Of a DNA stretch of 64,000 bases, positions 1 to 12,479 are shown one piece after another; the stretch's first letter is position 1; every line of letters begins with the position of its first letter. The position numbers were made by a program, and so were the translations under genes. Source of the stretch: Cepaea hortensis (lineage: Eukaryota; Mollusca; Gastropoda; Stylommatophora; Helicidae); assembly GCA_963921405.1 (NCBI GenBank), contig OY992892.1, positions 53,344,299 through 53,408,298 of the forward strand, in the 5' to 3' direction. Below the pieces are notes generated by a model that had not been told where the DNA came from, searched no databases, and saw only the letters and a program-made list of their open reading frames with translations.

Positions 1-660
1 TGGCTGCTTTTCTTCTTTCTATGCCATTCTGATGTTCGTTGTCTCAATACTATGAATGCTTTCTTCATTACAAGCAGGCGCTGCTGTCTCCAAGTTGTGA
101 ACACGCGTTGTAGATTATAGTCTGTCCAGAAATGAATGACTTTATTCACGATCAATTATTTTGAAAACTGTCTGTTGCATCGTTATGATGAAATTTTTCC
201 TGCCGTCTTATATTTACACTTATCCAAGGAATATGTCTTTGATAGGTCCAAAAGCAGATCATGGAAAGCGGCGACATTTCTTTGATGTTTTGATGAAAAA
301 TTAGTGATTTCTCGCTAACAAACTTGTTTTACAGTAATGAATGCCCCGCCAATTCAGATCACGACACAAGGCGTATCCGGGTTCGTATGGGAGTGGGTGC
401 AATGTCTACTCTGCTGAGACAGAACATGATTACTTGTTTTGCACGACGAATATAGCAGTGAATATCTCTGTAGCGGGCTTCCTTCATAACGGTCAAGATG
501 TTGATCCTCTTTTCATTGAAGTTTATAGAATTATTCGTATGTTCGTGTGTTGTCCCCTCATTTGACAACGTGTTTCTGCTCACGTTTCTTGTTATGCCAC
601 AATATGTCAGTTCCCTCCACAATATTACTCTTCGGTTGGTATTCAATGCGTCTAGAGCTT
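1..660. other. No recognisable feature
   Basis: Unique-looking AT-rich sequence. A 95-codon minus-strand frame at 359-646 matches nothing I recognise. It may belong to the 3' flank of the transposase relic that follows. Confidence 0.4.
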
Positions 661-914
661 TTATTTTTCAATGCCAATTGTTTGTCACCTTTGAGGGCTT
701 ACGGAATTGAAAATTCATCACTGTGGAATAATATCTGTTGCTATTGACAAGTTGTATTGTTTGTGCCGATTCTGTCATGTTAACGGCCTGCAATTCTTCT
801 TCTGAATAGTTGGAGTAAAAATATCCAAGTAGGTGTGCATGTGGATTAATGTCTGTGATCTGCCCAGACCTTAATCTGTGTCGGACGATTCCAGTTGGTT
901 TTTGACTGCTCTCG

Positions 915-2440
915 GTTGCATAAAATGCAATCCATACTTTCTCCAATAGTCATCCTCCTCTATCAACACATGGTCCTCACATTTTTTCCACTAACATTTG
1001 TCAATATTTAATAGCGCGGACTGGGTTAGTATCTTGACGTCAGACAATTTGAATATAGTATTGTCAGCTGCCACCTGTCCTTTAACTTTAGCCCACACAA
1101 GTTCTATAGGGTTAAAATGACAGTGGTACGGCGGAAGTCTCAAGCACCCATGATGACGCTCTTCTATCAACTTGTCGTTTTGATATTTCTTGCTTTTTGC
1201 CGTCTGTTTTACAAAGGACAACAATTCTAGCTAGAAATACGTTTCTGGAAATGGTATTTTTTCCATTCGGAGCCATATCTTTATTGCTCCCTTTGTGCTC
1301 GATGCTGCAGGTATTTTGTCTTCTTGGGCAACAACATTGATATCATGCATTGTCCATAATTGGACACGACAGTCTATTTAGGGATGGAAGCACTGTATTT
1401 TCGGGCCAATCTCTAAAAACATTACCATTCATCTTATTATGATAATCCCTATTGTCTGTATGCTTTGATACGAACACGAGTCCAGCATTCTGTAGTAAGC
1501 CATTTTGCATATTACCACCATGGGCCATGACAAAAACATGTCCTATACTACTGGGCACATATCGCTTTATCTGTCCATCCACTGATTGCCATTCCTTATC
1601 TCTTGTGTGGTGCGCATTGATCCACGTCTCATCCAAATACACTATGCCATAATTTTCGTTGCTCATTTCCCTTATTTCACGTAGGTATCTGCTTCTCATG
1701 GCTCCTAAATGCGGTTGCTCGCAAAGGATATTTCTACCTCCCTTGTACTTTCTAAAAGTGAAGCCTAATGTCCTTATAATTTTCCACAAAGTTGTTTTGG
1801 ATAGCTCTATGGTATTGTTCTTTCTCAGCCAAACCCTAAGTGTTCATACAGTCACTCTTTCTGTGGCATCCAGCATTTTTATAATGCTGGATAATCCTGG
1901 ATATAAAATCCAAATTTTTTATAATTTTAGGAGTCTCCGCAGCGAAATGGTCAAGCCGTTTGACTCGATCTCCAAAGGTTGTGGGTTCGATTCCGGGCCG
2001 CGTCCTTCGGTTCACGAGTAAAATTTTTTGGAGACTCCTGTGGGTCGTCGCTAGAGCTGCGGAGTTCGTGCTCTGTGCGACGCTTTCCGCGCTGCGGAAA
2101 GAGACCGAATCATATGGGATAGAACCCGGTGCAATGAAGTCGACCCTGTCGACTTTTAAGCGACTTTTTTAAAAGAAATTTTATAATAGCTCGCCTTATG
2201 ACATCCTTGTCAAACCTGTCTACAATAATCTTTCTACCTACCGTTTGGTTATTGCAGATTCTTGCATCCATCGACGAAATGACCGTTTACTCAAACCCAA
2301 TTCATGCACTGTTCTTTTTTTCGGAATTTGTAATAGCATAAAGCAGTTTCCTGCGATCAGCTTCTTGACAAAAATATGTGTACAACTTCATAGCGATGCT
2401 TTGAAGTGTAAACAATTTCACATTCAATCCCATTGAACAA
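915..2440 (-). pseudogene. Broken Tc1/mariner-superfamily (Sailor-like) DDE transposase
   Basis: A transposase of the IS630-Tc1-mariner superfamily (DNA cut-and-paste) is readable on the minus strand in pieces. A helix-turn-helix-like segment (HELGLSKRSFRRWM) lies near 2290-2240. The catalytic core runs 1789-1343, with YLDETW carrying the first Asp and MDNA carrying the second. The C-terminal part runs to about 920 and includes LPPYHCHFNPIELVW with the catalytic Glu. Counting through one 1-nt frameshift just after MDNA gives 82 residues between the second Asp and the Glu, the spacing that defines the Sailor (DD82E) group. In-frame stops follow MDNA and lie in the middle of the spacer, so the copy is dead. 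A SINE splits the N-terminal half. I could not identify terminal inverted repeats. The family call is strong for DDE_3-type transposase and moderate for Sailor. Confidence 0.75.
1926..2175 (+). mobile_element. tRNA-derived SINE, family A, copy 1
   Basis: A polymerase III-type head is visible: an A box TGGTCAAGCCG at about 1948 and a B box GGTTCGATTCC at about 1984. The body contains CGGAGTTCGTGC and ends in a gtcgac palindrome and a T-rich tail. It is flanked by AAATTTTTTATAAT (1912-1925) and AAATTTTATAAT (2176-2187), a target duplication differing by two Ts. It interrupts the transposase relic. Related copies lie at 13.2 kb (+) and 60.1 kb (-). Confidence 0.85.
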
Positions 2441-2954
2441 TATTCACACATTTCAATGTTAGCGATAAGTGGTAAGATTTAAAAAAAAATAATAATAATA
2501 ATCAGGTTTCACGAAAGAACCCACACTGACGACACCTCTGAACACTCCCAGTTTAAACAGAGCGGGGTTCTTGCCATAAGGCCAATCCCGTGAACCACGG
2601 AGAATATTCAACATTGAACGCTGATTTTCTGGCTGACGGTGTAATACATTTAAAATTATGGACTTAGTCTCTGACCTCTAAATTATATACCGCATATAAA
2701 CAAACATACAATCTCCAGAACAAAAATGTTTTTGTTGGGTGGACATGATATAAGGTTATATACTAAATCTCATCATTTTCCCTCAGTTGGTTACTGAGAT
2801 ATGGATTTTTATATGTCGGCAACCAAATGTAAATGCACTATAGTAGTTCTCTAAAGCATAGGATCTTCCATGCACTTTTTTTTGGGTCAGATTCTGTAAA
2901 GCTGTTCCGCTTTAGTCTTCCTCTTCCAGGATCATCAAACTTCTGATATATGGG
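2441..2954. other. No recognisable gene
   Basis: Apart from a short A-run/AAT repeat near 2479-2502 I see no gene or known repeat here. Confidence 0.4.
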
Positions 2955-3004
2955 GTGGTTATAAATGTTCTCATTTTGTCTGAGTGTTTCTATGCTTTGT
3001 CGTA

Positions 3005-3146
<142 letters not shown>

Positions 3147-5270
3147 CATACAGATATTAGAAACTTTAAAGCTCTCAACCAAAATTTATTTTTAGACGAC
3201 TTAAAAAATGCAGCCCTTGAACATGTTTACCAACTTCCTGATCCGGATGATGCACTAGCTTACTGGACAAAGACAGTCTACAATGTATTTGATAAACATG
3301 TGCCAGTCAAAGAAGTTCGAGTCAAGAATCAACATAAGTCCCCGTGGGTCACTAGCGAAGTTCTCGAAATCATGAGAGAACGAGATACAGCACACAAAAA
3401 TAAAGATTTTATCAATTACCGCAGACTAAGAAATAAAGTTAAATATGAAATTCGTAGGATAAAGAAAGATCATTTCAAAAATTTGATTGTAGATAAATCA
3501 AATAATACAAATATATGGAAGGCTATTAACTCGCTAACCAACAAGAAACACTCGTCAGAGTCAGCAATACCAAACTCTATAACATGCGAGGATTTCAGTT
3601 ACTTCTTTCAATCAGAAATAGAGAATCTAAAGTCCTCAATACAAGACTCAGTATGTAATTTAAGTTCCCTGTCATCATTCTGTGAAGGGAAGTGCTCTAG
3701 AAATATTCCCCCTGAGATTCCCTTGATGTCTGTTGCAGAAGTATATAAATATCTCTCGAATCTCAAAGCAACAAATTCAGAAGGCCTAGATGGTATCAGT
3801 AATAGAATTCTTCGGTGTGCTGCACCTATTATTAGTGAGTCCTTAACGTTCATATATAACCAGTGCCTATCCAAAAACTACTTTCCATCTGCCTTTAAAG
3901 TTGCTAAAGTGTATCCTCTACTTAAAAATGGTTCAACTGATATTAGCGTCTTGGGTAATTATAGACCTATTTCCTTACTATCGTCGCTATCAAAGCCATT
4001 AGAAAAACACATGCATAAAATAACACTACATCATTTAATTAACAACGATCTAATAATTGACAGTCAATCTGGGTTTCGACCTAAATATTCTTGCCATAGT
4101 GCCCTTACAAAAATGACCGATAACTGGCATCTTTGTATCAACAATGGCAACATTTGTGGAGCAGTATTTGTAGACTTTAAAAAGGCCTTTGATATGGTAG
4201 ATCATGATATTTTAATTAGAAAACTAAAACACATGAAGACTGGCACCAATATGGTGGACCTAATTACGTCATTTTTATCAGACAGACAACAAGTAGTGTC
4301 CTTCAATAACTGTCTATCAAGACCCACACAACTTAATTTTGGGGTGCCTCAGGGCTCAATACTAGGTCCGCTGCTTTTTGCAGTGTATATTAACGATCTT
4401 CCTTTATACCTCAATACTTCGTGTGATCTATTTGCGGACGACTGCACTATTTACACAAGTCAAGAGAGCCTTTGTGACTTAGAGAGCTCTTTACAAAACG
4501 AACTTGACAACCTTAGTAGATGGAGCAATGAAAATCGCATGTTAATTAACATCGACAAAACCAAATCCATGCTAATAACGACCAGACAAAAACTACAGAC
4601 CCTAGCCATAACTGGGACACCGCTCGAGCTCCACGTGGACACGTTACCTATAATTAATGTAAATGAACATAAAACATTAGGTCTTTTAATTGACAGACAT
4701 TTAAACTGGAGCCCTCATGTTCACACCCTTACCAAGAGAATAGCACAAAAAGTTTACCAACTTGCTAAAATTCAACACTTTTTAGATGAAAGCACACGTA
4801 AAATATTCTATGCATCCTATATCCAATCACCTCTCGATTATTGTTCCACAGTCTGGGATGGCTGCCCTAAATCTAATATGAAACGATTGTGTTCGCTTCA
4901 AAACCGCGCTATACGTCTAGTTTCTAGCATAAAGCACGTTGAAAGTAATAAATTATACAGCCATCTAAGACTTCTACCACTTCAAAAGCACTTCCTTTTT
5001 AACAAAGCCAAATTAGTGAATAAAATTATATCTGAAAATACCCCAGAGTATCTTCTACCGTTAATTCAATCTAATGCAATGAACAGTAAGCGCTTAAATT
5101 TATTACAGCTTCCTAAGCCTAGATTGGACTTATACAAAACTTGTTTCGCATATTCTGGTGCTCACTTGTGGAATAGCCTTCCAACAGAACTGAAAACACC
5201 AATGAGTCCCTACACATTCAACCGAAAACTCTTTCAATACTTACTTCATACCGACTATATGCCTCCATAA
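3147..5270 (+). pseudogene. CR1/L2-like LINE reverse transcriptase, 5'-truncated, frame open
   Basis: About 708 codons stay open to the stop at 5270. The frame extends upstream only because the TATC array has no stop codon, so the apparent start at 2955 is an artefact. In order: a basic linker (KSPWVTSEVL), RT finger motifs (GNYRPISLLS, QSGFRPKYSC), motif A (VFVDFKKAFDMVDH), motif B (GVPQGSILGPLLFAVYINDLP), motif C with the catalytic pair FADDC (about 4430), then thumb and C-terminal domain ending HTDYMPP. The apurinic-type endonuclease is absent, so the copy cannot start a new insertion on its own. RT copies element RNA at a nicked target. The lack of stops over 2.1 kb suggests a fairly recent insertion. 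Confidence 0.88.
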
Positions 5271-5289
5271 GTCACCTACTAGTATCATT

Positions 5290-6306
5290 TTTCCACTATC
5301 ATTCTTCACTGTATGTGTGTGAACGAGACAGTGGGTGAGAGAGTGAGTGAGAAAGAGTGTGAGTGGAAGAATTAGTATGATAGAGAGAGTGAGAGAGTAT
5401 GCATGCGCGTGTGCCTGAGTGAGTGTAAAAGTGAGTGAATGTGTGGACATATGTGTGAGAGATTTAGTTAGAGAATGAGTGAATCTGAGAGAGTGGGTGT
5501 GTTGTGTGTCTGCCTGTCTGTGTGATAGAGTGTGAAAATTAGTGAGTGAGTGTGAGTTAGAGAGTCATCGAGTAAATGAGTGAGTAAGGGAGCGTGAGTG
5601 AGTGAGAGAGAATTTGTGGGTATGCGTGTATGTGCACGAATGAGTGAGTGTGAGAGCGAGTGAGTGGGTAAAAGAGAGAGCGTGGGTGAATGAGAGAGTG
5701 CATGAGACAGTGTAATGTATGTGTGTGCATGTCTGGATGTGTGTATGGGTGTATATGTGTGTACATGTGTGTATCTGTGTGTGACTCTGTGTGTATGTCT
5801 GTACGTGTGTTAAAGTGTGCGCTCATATGTTTATATGCGTTTATATGCATGTGCGTGTGTGTATGTGTGTATGGATGAGTCTGTGTGTGTGTGTGTGTGC
5901 TATTGTATGTATTGTATATCTTTGTATGTGTAAGTGTGCATGCATGCAGTGTATGCGAGGGAGTGTATATTCGGGTGTTATGTGAGTACGTGTGAGTAAG
6001 TATATGGATGTGTGCAGGTGTGTGTATTGCGTGGGTATGATGTATGCGGGTGTGTGTATGTACATGTGTGTGGGAGAGAAGAGAGAGAGAGAGAGAGAGT
6101 TGAGCGCACGCATGTCATCTAACATGCTGATCCATATGTTTTGTGTATTCTCATTTTTTTCATATTATCATTTTGATGCACTTGATTTTAACATGCATAA
6201 AATGAATTCATGTAAATTACTGTAAAGCAAGTGAGAGAGTTAGTGAGTGTAAGTAAGAGAGAGAGAGCGAATGAGTGTGAGAGTGTGTGTATGTAAAGAG
6301 AGCGCA

Positions 6307-6338
<32 letters not shown>

Positions 6339-6596
6339 AGAAAAAAAAAAGAGTTGAATTGCATCACTAATTTTTACGCTACATAATGTATATGTACAAT
6401 TTTTTCTCCACTTCTTGCAATTGCGAGAATTCTCACGACAATCGTCAGTGTCTCAATTGTGTGTAAAGTGTGGGAGTTTGTTCTTATTAGCTTCAGTGAT
6501 CATGTGAGGCATCAAGTATTTGTCTAGATGTGAGGATGTATGTATGGGTGTGTATGCGAGGGATATGTGTGTGTGTGGGGGGAATGTGTGTGTGCC

Positions 6597-6683
<87 letters not shown>

Positions 6684-6821
6684 ATTCAGTGCTCGCATGT
6701 CCTGTAACATGCCATTCCATATTTTTTGTGTATTTTCATCTTTCACATTATCATTTTGTATGTATGACACTTGATTTTATCATGTATAATATAACATTAC
6801 TGTAATGTGAGTGAGAGCGTT

Positions 6822-6900
<79 letters not shown>

Positions 6901-7030
6901 AATTGCATCACTAATCTTAAAGTTTCAAAATGTATATGTACAATTTTTCTCCATATTCTTTACAATTTTGCGACAATGCTCACAACAATCGTCACTGTAT
7001 GTGTGTGTAAAGTGTGGGAGTTTGATCATA
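5290..7030. repeat. GA/TG-rich satellite with a duplicated ~560 bp module
   Basis: Degenerate GAGT/GTGT repeats alternate with pure GA runs (6077-6099, 6308-6333, 6600-6682, 6826-6897). Two non-repetitive islands are duplicated. The island at 6107-6240 recurs at 6691-6820, and that at 6355-6490 recurs at 6899-7030, giving a period of about 545-585 bp. All open frames here are repeat artefacts. Confidence 0.85.
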
Positions 7031-8410
7031 ATAGTAGGTTGGGGGATCGGGGGATGTGTGTGTGGGTGGATTCGTGATGTGTGTGGGTGGGCTCAGGATG
7101 TGTGGGTGGGAGGGGTGGGTTTGTGTGAGTGGGTGGGGGATTGTGTGTGGGTGCGTGGGGGATTGTGTGTGGGTGCGTGCGAGATGTATGGGTGTATGGG
7201 GAGATGTGTTTGTGGGTGGGGATGTGTGTTTGTGTAGGTGGTTGTGGGTGAGTGGGTGAAGGAGGATATGTTGGTGGATGATTGAAGGTGGGTTATGGGA
7301 TGGGTGGGGGTATATGTGTGGGTGGGGATATGTGGTGGGTGGGAGATGTGTGCAGGTGGGGGTGGTTGTGGGTTTGGGGATGTGTGTGTGGGTGAGGGAT
7401 GTGTATGAGTGTGGGATGTTTTGGTGGATGGGTGGGGAGTGTGTGTGGGTGAGAGATGTGTGGGTGAATGTGTGTGGGGGGTGTGTGGGTTGGGGGAGGG
7501 GTGCGTGATGGGTGTGGGTGATGGATTTGAAGATGTGTGTGTGGGTGGGGGATATGTCTGGCTGGGTGGGGGTGTGTGTGGCTGAATGAAAGATGTATGT
7601 GTGGGTAGTGAGGGTGATTGTAGTTGGGGGATGTGTGGATGGGTAGGAGATGTGTGGATAGATGTGTGTGTGGGTGATGGATGTGTCTTTGGGATGTGTG
7701 TGGGTGTGGTATTGTGTGGGAGGGGAGCTGGGTGTGGTTAAATGATGTTTGTGTGGGTGGGTGAAGGTGTGGTTGGGTTTGTGGGTGGGTGAAGGATGTG
7801 TGTGAGGGTGGGGGATGTGTGCTTAGATGGGTGGTTGGGATGTGTGAGTGTGGGTGGGTAGATAGGAGATGTATGTGTTGATGAGTGGGTAAGGGATGTG
7901 TGGGTGTTAGTGGTTGAGGGATAAGTACGTGTGTCTAGGGATGTGTGAGGGGATGAATGTATGGGTTGTGTGTGCGTGGATGGGAGGTGTGTGTGGACTG
8001 GGGGAGATGGGAGATTATGTGGGTGAGTGCGGAATTTGTGTGTGGGTAGGTGCGGAATATGTGAGTTGACGGGGAGATGTGTGTGTGTGGCTGGGGAATG
8101 TGTGTTTGGTTGGGTGGTTGGAGGTGTGTGGGTGGAGGAGGATATTGGGTGAGTGATTGTTGGTGGGAAATGGGACGGGTAGAGGATATGTGAGTGGGTG
8201 GGGAGATGTGTGTAGGTGGGGGATGTGTGAGTTATTGAATGTATGTGTGCTTGGGGTGTGGGTGGATGGGATCTGTGGTGGGTGAGAGGTGTGTGTGGGT
8301 GGGGAGATGTTTAGGTGTAGGGATGTGGTGGATGGGCGGGGGAATGTATTGTATGTGTGTGTGGTTGGGTGGGGAAGTTGGAGTGAATGGATGTGTGGGT
8401 GGGTGGTGGA
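7031..8410 (+). repeat. G-rich GTGTGGGTGGG minisatellite
   Basis: About 1.4 kb of irregular repeats of the type GGATGTGTGTGTGGGTGGG, strongly G-rich on the plus strand with many GGG and GGGGG runs. There is no coding content. It lies within the inferred LINE 3' UTR, ending where unique tail sequence resumes at about 8415. Confidence 0.85.
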
Positions 8411-8572
8411 TGTGTCTCATAACATAGTAATATGCATTGTTTATGTTTACAAAATTCATGTGACAATGTTTTTTTCCTATGCACTGTTGATGAAAGAAAG
8501 ATGAATGATTGGAAGGGCCGAATGTAAGACGGGCCTGCGTGCCCAATTTGTTACCCTTTGAAAATAAAGTCT

Positions 8573-8598
8573 GTTCGTTCGTTCGTTCGTTCGTTCGT

Positions 8599-8639
<41 letters not shown>

Positions 8640-8660
8640 ATATCTATCTATCTATCTATC
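8573..8660. repeat. (TTCG)n then (TATC)n
   Basis: About seven TTCG units are the 3' tail of the LINE. They pass directly into about 15 TATC units (one variant), the same motif that borders the LINE's 5' end. Confidence 0.95.
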
Positions 8661-9370
8661 ATTGGTCGTAGAATGCAATCTTTTTTAAAAATTCTTTAAT
8701 GGCGCTGTCTTCATGCCTCCATCTATGACAATCATTGATATTTTACACTATTTAGGTCAAGTTTTATTTGGCTTCTGGTTTCTAAGCTGCAAATACAGTC
8801 TTCAACTTCCGGTCTCAATCATTTAATATATAGCTTCTTTAGAACTTTCTAACCAGCTCCCTATTTTGTACCAGCAAGCTTTATAATTCACGGCTGCCTA
8901 AAATGTGTTACCTTAGTCCCAACTAATGTCTTCCATCTCAGGCGACAACTAAAGGTGACATCGAGGTAATTTGGCTTTTCTTCCAGACGCAGTATTTTGT
9001 TTGAACACTAGCGTAGAATGCTGTTTCATTTGAGAAGAACACTTTGTGTTTTCTCCTTACTGATCTTCATGTTTTTTGACAACTCATGTAACATTGATAT
9101 GGCTTGCTGCATCCTATTCTTAGTTGTGCTAATGTATTCTTCGGATATCGATATAGCTAGATCCTTTGCAAAGAAGGAGAAGCTTATTATGGCTGTACCA
9201 TAGTCCGCATTGCCATTTATATGCTAGAATTCTGCAATGGCTTTTATACGCTAGAATTATGTTGGTGACAGAAATATCCGCAGTGTTGTCCTTGCTTCAA
9301 CACCCTTTTTCTGCTAATTTGATCGTGGACATTTATACTGCAACTCTGTTCTTCTCGACGACCTGGTTAA
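8661..9370. other. No recognisable feature
   Basis: Unique-looking sequence between two LINEs; no frame, SINE head or inverted repeat that I can support. Confidence 0.4.
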
Positions 9371-9374
9371 GGGT

Positions 9375-9781
9375 TAGCGACTGATAAGAGGGAAATCATG
9401 GATGGCTTAGGCATAGGATACGATCAGACAGGTGTGCCCCTTGGAGAACATTAGGCGAGAAAAGGAGTGGGTCAGAGTGCCAGCGGAGCAGTCAGACTTG
9501 TGCAGAGTTATAATCACATTAAGCCGGGAGTGCAGGGAGTGGCCAGCAGGGGCCACGGAAGTGGAAATCCAGCAACTAATTCAGGACAATGCTCACTCGG
9601 GTGATGTGATTATCTACACAGATGGTTCGGTGTCAAGAGGTGAGAGAAGTGGCTGGGGGTTCATAGCCAAAGCTAATGATCGACGTTTGGTGCAGGAGAG
9701 CCTGGCATATGATACCACAACATCCAGCTTAAGAATGGAGGTGGAGGCAGTCACTGCGGCTCTCCGCTGGATGGAGAATAC

Positions 9782-9848
<67 letters not shown>

Positions 9849-10333
9849 CGTGATTGTAACTGACTCAGAAAGCATGCTGACGAGGGTGAGGACGGGCAGG
9901 CTTCGTGCGGAGTGGCTTGCTTCGCTTTGGAGGTCACGGTGGACAAGCATCGCTTGGATCTTTTCTCCGGGGCATGCCGGTGTGCTGGGAAATGAACAGG
10001 TGGACAGATTGTCTGGCTCTGCAAAACATGGTGGAGTATTGATGCATGACAAGGCGGACGTGGTTGCGGCCTTGTGGGAGCACGTGTACACCTCGGAGGA
10101 GCAAATGCTTTACAATGGTCTGGCAAGAATGAGACAGCGAGGAGTGACGAAATTATCTGGCCGACGCTCAACGCTCAGAGGAAAGGCGAGACGGACATAT
10201 AATCAGATTGCTACTGGTACTATTGGTGTTGGAAATCTTCACTGGCTGCTGAGGATGGGGACGGAGCGCTTATGGGAATGCCCCGCAATGCTGTGTTGTC
10301 GATTCCTAAATCAATCAATCAATCAATCAATCT
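9375..10333 (+). pseudogene. I-like LINE 3' part: RNase H domain split by a CA array
   Basis: This is the C-terminal part of the polyprotein of a non-LTR element carrying its own RNase H (I-superfamily type), which degrades RNA in RNA:DNA hybrids. Visible in order: a connector with NIRREKEWVRVP; RNase H strand 1 with catalytic Asp in IIYTDGSV (about 9610); the Glu segment SSLRMEVEAVTAALRW (about 9730); the CA array at 9783-9846; VTDSESML (about 9855) with the third acid; then FSPGHAGVLGNEQVDRL (about 9960) with His and the last Asp. A basic tail RRTYNQIATGTIG and WECP precede the end. It terminates in TCAA repeats (10309-10333), the element's tail. Frames before and after the array differ. 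Sister copies lie at 13.9-16.1 kb and 18.9-37.7 kb, both on the minus strand. Confidence 0.88.
9783..9846. repeat. (CA)n inside the RNase H coding region
   Basis: About 32 CA units lie exactly where the sister copy at 36.9 kb reads ETTATHIVFITDS. The short ACx-CAC codon stretch evidently seeded the expansion. Confidence 0.95.
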
Positions 10334-10609
10334 AAAGGCCAATGATCAGATCTTGAAAGAAAACAGTTTATAGAGAGTACTGGTTACTGGCTTCATAGAT
10401 AGATAATCAACATGCTGCGGATACGTTGTGGGAAAAGGTTAACTGGAAACTGTGGCTGGAAAAGTAGAACAACGGCGAAATTACTTAACAAGGAATTAGC
10501 TGTTTGCCACATCAGGTGTGTTAAAAAGTCAGTGTCCAAACGATAGATCTGCCAGCATTCTGTTTCTCCAAAAATCGCCCATCAAAATGAAAATAGAATC
10601 GGAAAAGCT

Positions 10610-11268
10610 TTACTAGAACACATTCACAAGTGGACGCTGCTTTACAAAATGGATGCTATTTTACTCAATGGACGCTGCTTTACAACTCTGACGCTAGTTT
10701 ACTATAAAACGATCCCATGTGGAAGCTGCTTTACAAAATGGAAGCTATTTTACAAATTGGACATTGCTTTACTAGAATACGAGTACAAATGGACGCTGTT
10801 TTACAAAATAGACGCTGCTTTACAAAATGGACTCTGCTTTATTATAACACGATTACACGTGGACGCTGCTTTACTAGAACACAATCACACTTGGACGCTG
10901 CTTTACTATAACACGATAACACTTGGACGCTGCTTTACTACAACACAATCACACTTGGACGCATCTTTACTATAACACGATAACACTTGGACGCTGCTTT
11001 ACTAAACACAATCACACTTGGACGTTGCTTTACAAAATGGACGCTGCTTTACTACAACACAATCACACGTGGACGCTGTTTTACAAAATGGACACTGCTT
11101 ACAGAATATATGCGCTTTACAAAATGAATACTGCTGAACAAAATGTATGAGCTTAACAAAATGGACAGTGCTTTACAAAATGGACGCTGCTTTACAAAAT
11201 GGACGCTGCTTTATTAGATAACAATCACACGTTTACGCTGCTTTACAAAATGGACTCTGCTTCACTAA

Positions 11269-11270
<2 letters not shown>
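10610..11270 (+). repeat. TGGACGCTGCTTTACAAAA minisatellite
   Basis: A degenerate tandem array built from a 19-mer (TGGACGCTGCTTTACAAAA) and a longer variant that adds ACACGATAACACT. More than 20 units are visible. The open frames in it are repeat artefacts. Confidence 0.93.

Positions 11271-11271
<1 letters not shown>

Positions 11272-11336
<65 letters not shown>
11272..11336. repeat. (AT)n microsatellite
   Basis: About 32 AT units directly following the minisatellite. Confidence 0.97.
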
Positions 11337-11923
<587 letters not shown>

Positions 11924-12479
11924 CCCTTACATAAAGATATTAAATGTTATGCCGAATCCCACACGGAAATTCTGTTTAGGGGAAAAAACAACTTATTGCA
12001 TAATCTTACAAAAGTGAAGTCATTAATGAATACCAAACAAAGAAACATATATTGACAGATGATATTGTTTTTGAAACTTGGGTTAGGAAATATCATATCC
12101 AATTCCACCCTTCCGGGTTATAATATAGTCTCTACTATTATTTCAGATAATGGACGTTGTATTTTGTTTTAATCTTATGTTTTTAGATGTAACATGATAT
12201 TCTTTGCGTCTGGGTAACTGCTGATATTCATGTCTTAGTTTTCAACTATCTGTTCTGATTAAAGATTATGTATTCGGAGTACTATTTGTCTTATATTACT
12301 TTGGCAATGTAATTTAATATTGATTCTTGTGTCCTAAGAATTGGCGTCAACGTCCCAATTGCTACTCGTATTTCACTATCTTATGCTATTAGATACAGAG
12401 TTACTATAACCTTTGTATATGTTGTTTTTAAAGTCTCACTACATTTTGTTTCTAGAACAAATTTGAAAATTCAATTACA
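11924..12479. other. No recognisable feature
   Basis: AT-rich sequence with no supportable gene or repeat. Confidence 0.4.

Larger units (their letters stand above)
3147..8600 (+). mobile_element. CR1/L2-like LINE, copy A, 5'-truncated, with repeat-swollen 3' UTR
   Basis: A non-LTR retrotransposon that starts inside the linker upstream of RT and ends in a signature tail. The tail reads GACGGGCCTGCGTGCCCAAT (about 8530), then GAAAATAAAG, then TTCG repeats (8573-8600). The same tail ends the related copy at 51.3-51.4 kb, where it lies only about 0.3 kb from the ORF stop. Here the gap is 3.3 kb and is filled with GA- and TG-rich repeats, so I read the whole span as one insertion. The family is CR1/L2-group by RT motifs and microsatellite tail; the exact clade is uncertain. 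Confidence 0.75.

Noticed and set aside
5690..8546. Many overlapping frames rich in Cys/Val or Ser/Leu
   Set aside because: Translations of GT, GA and GTGG repeats; they mirror the repeat on both strands and show no domain.
10649..11150. Repeat proteins with LLYKMDAAL-like units
   Set aside because: Overlapping frames of the TGGACGCTGC minisatellite in all phases, no start context, no family.
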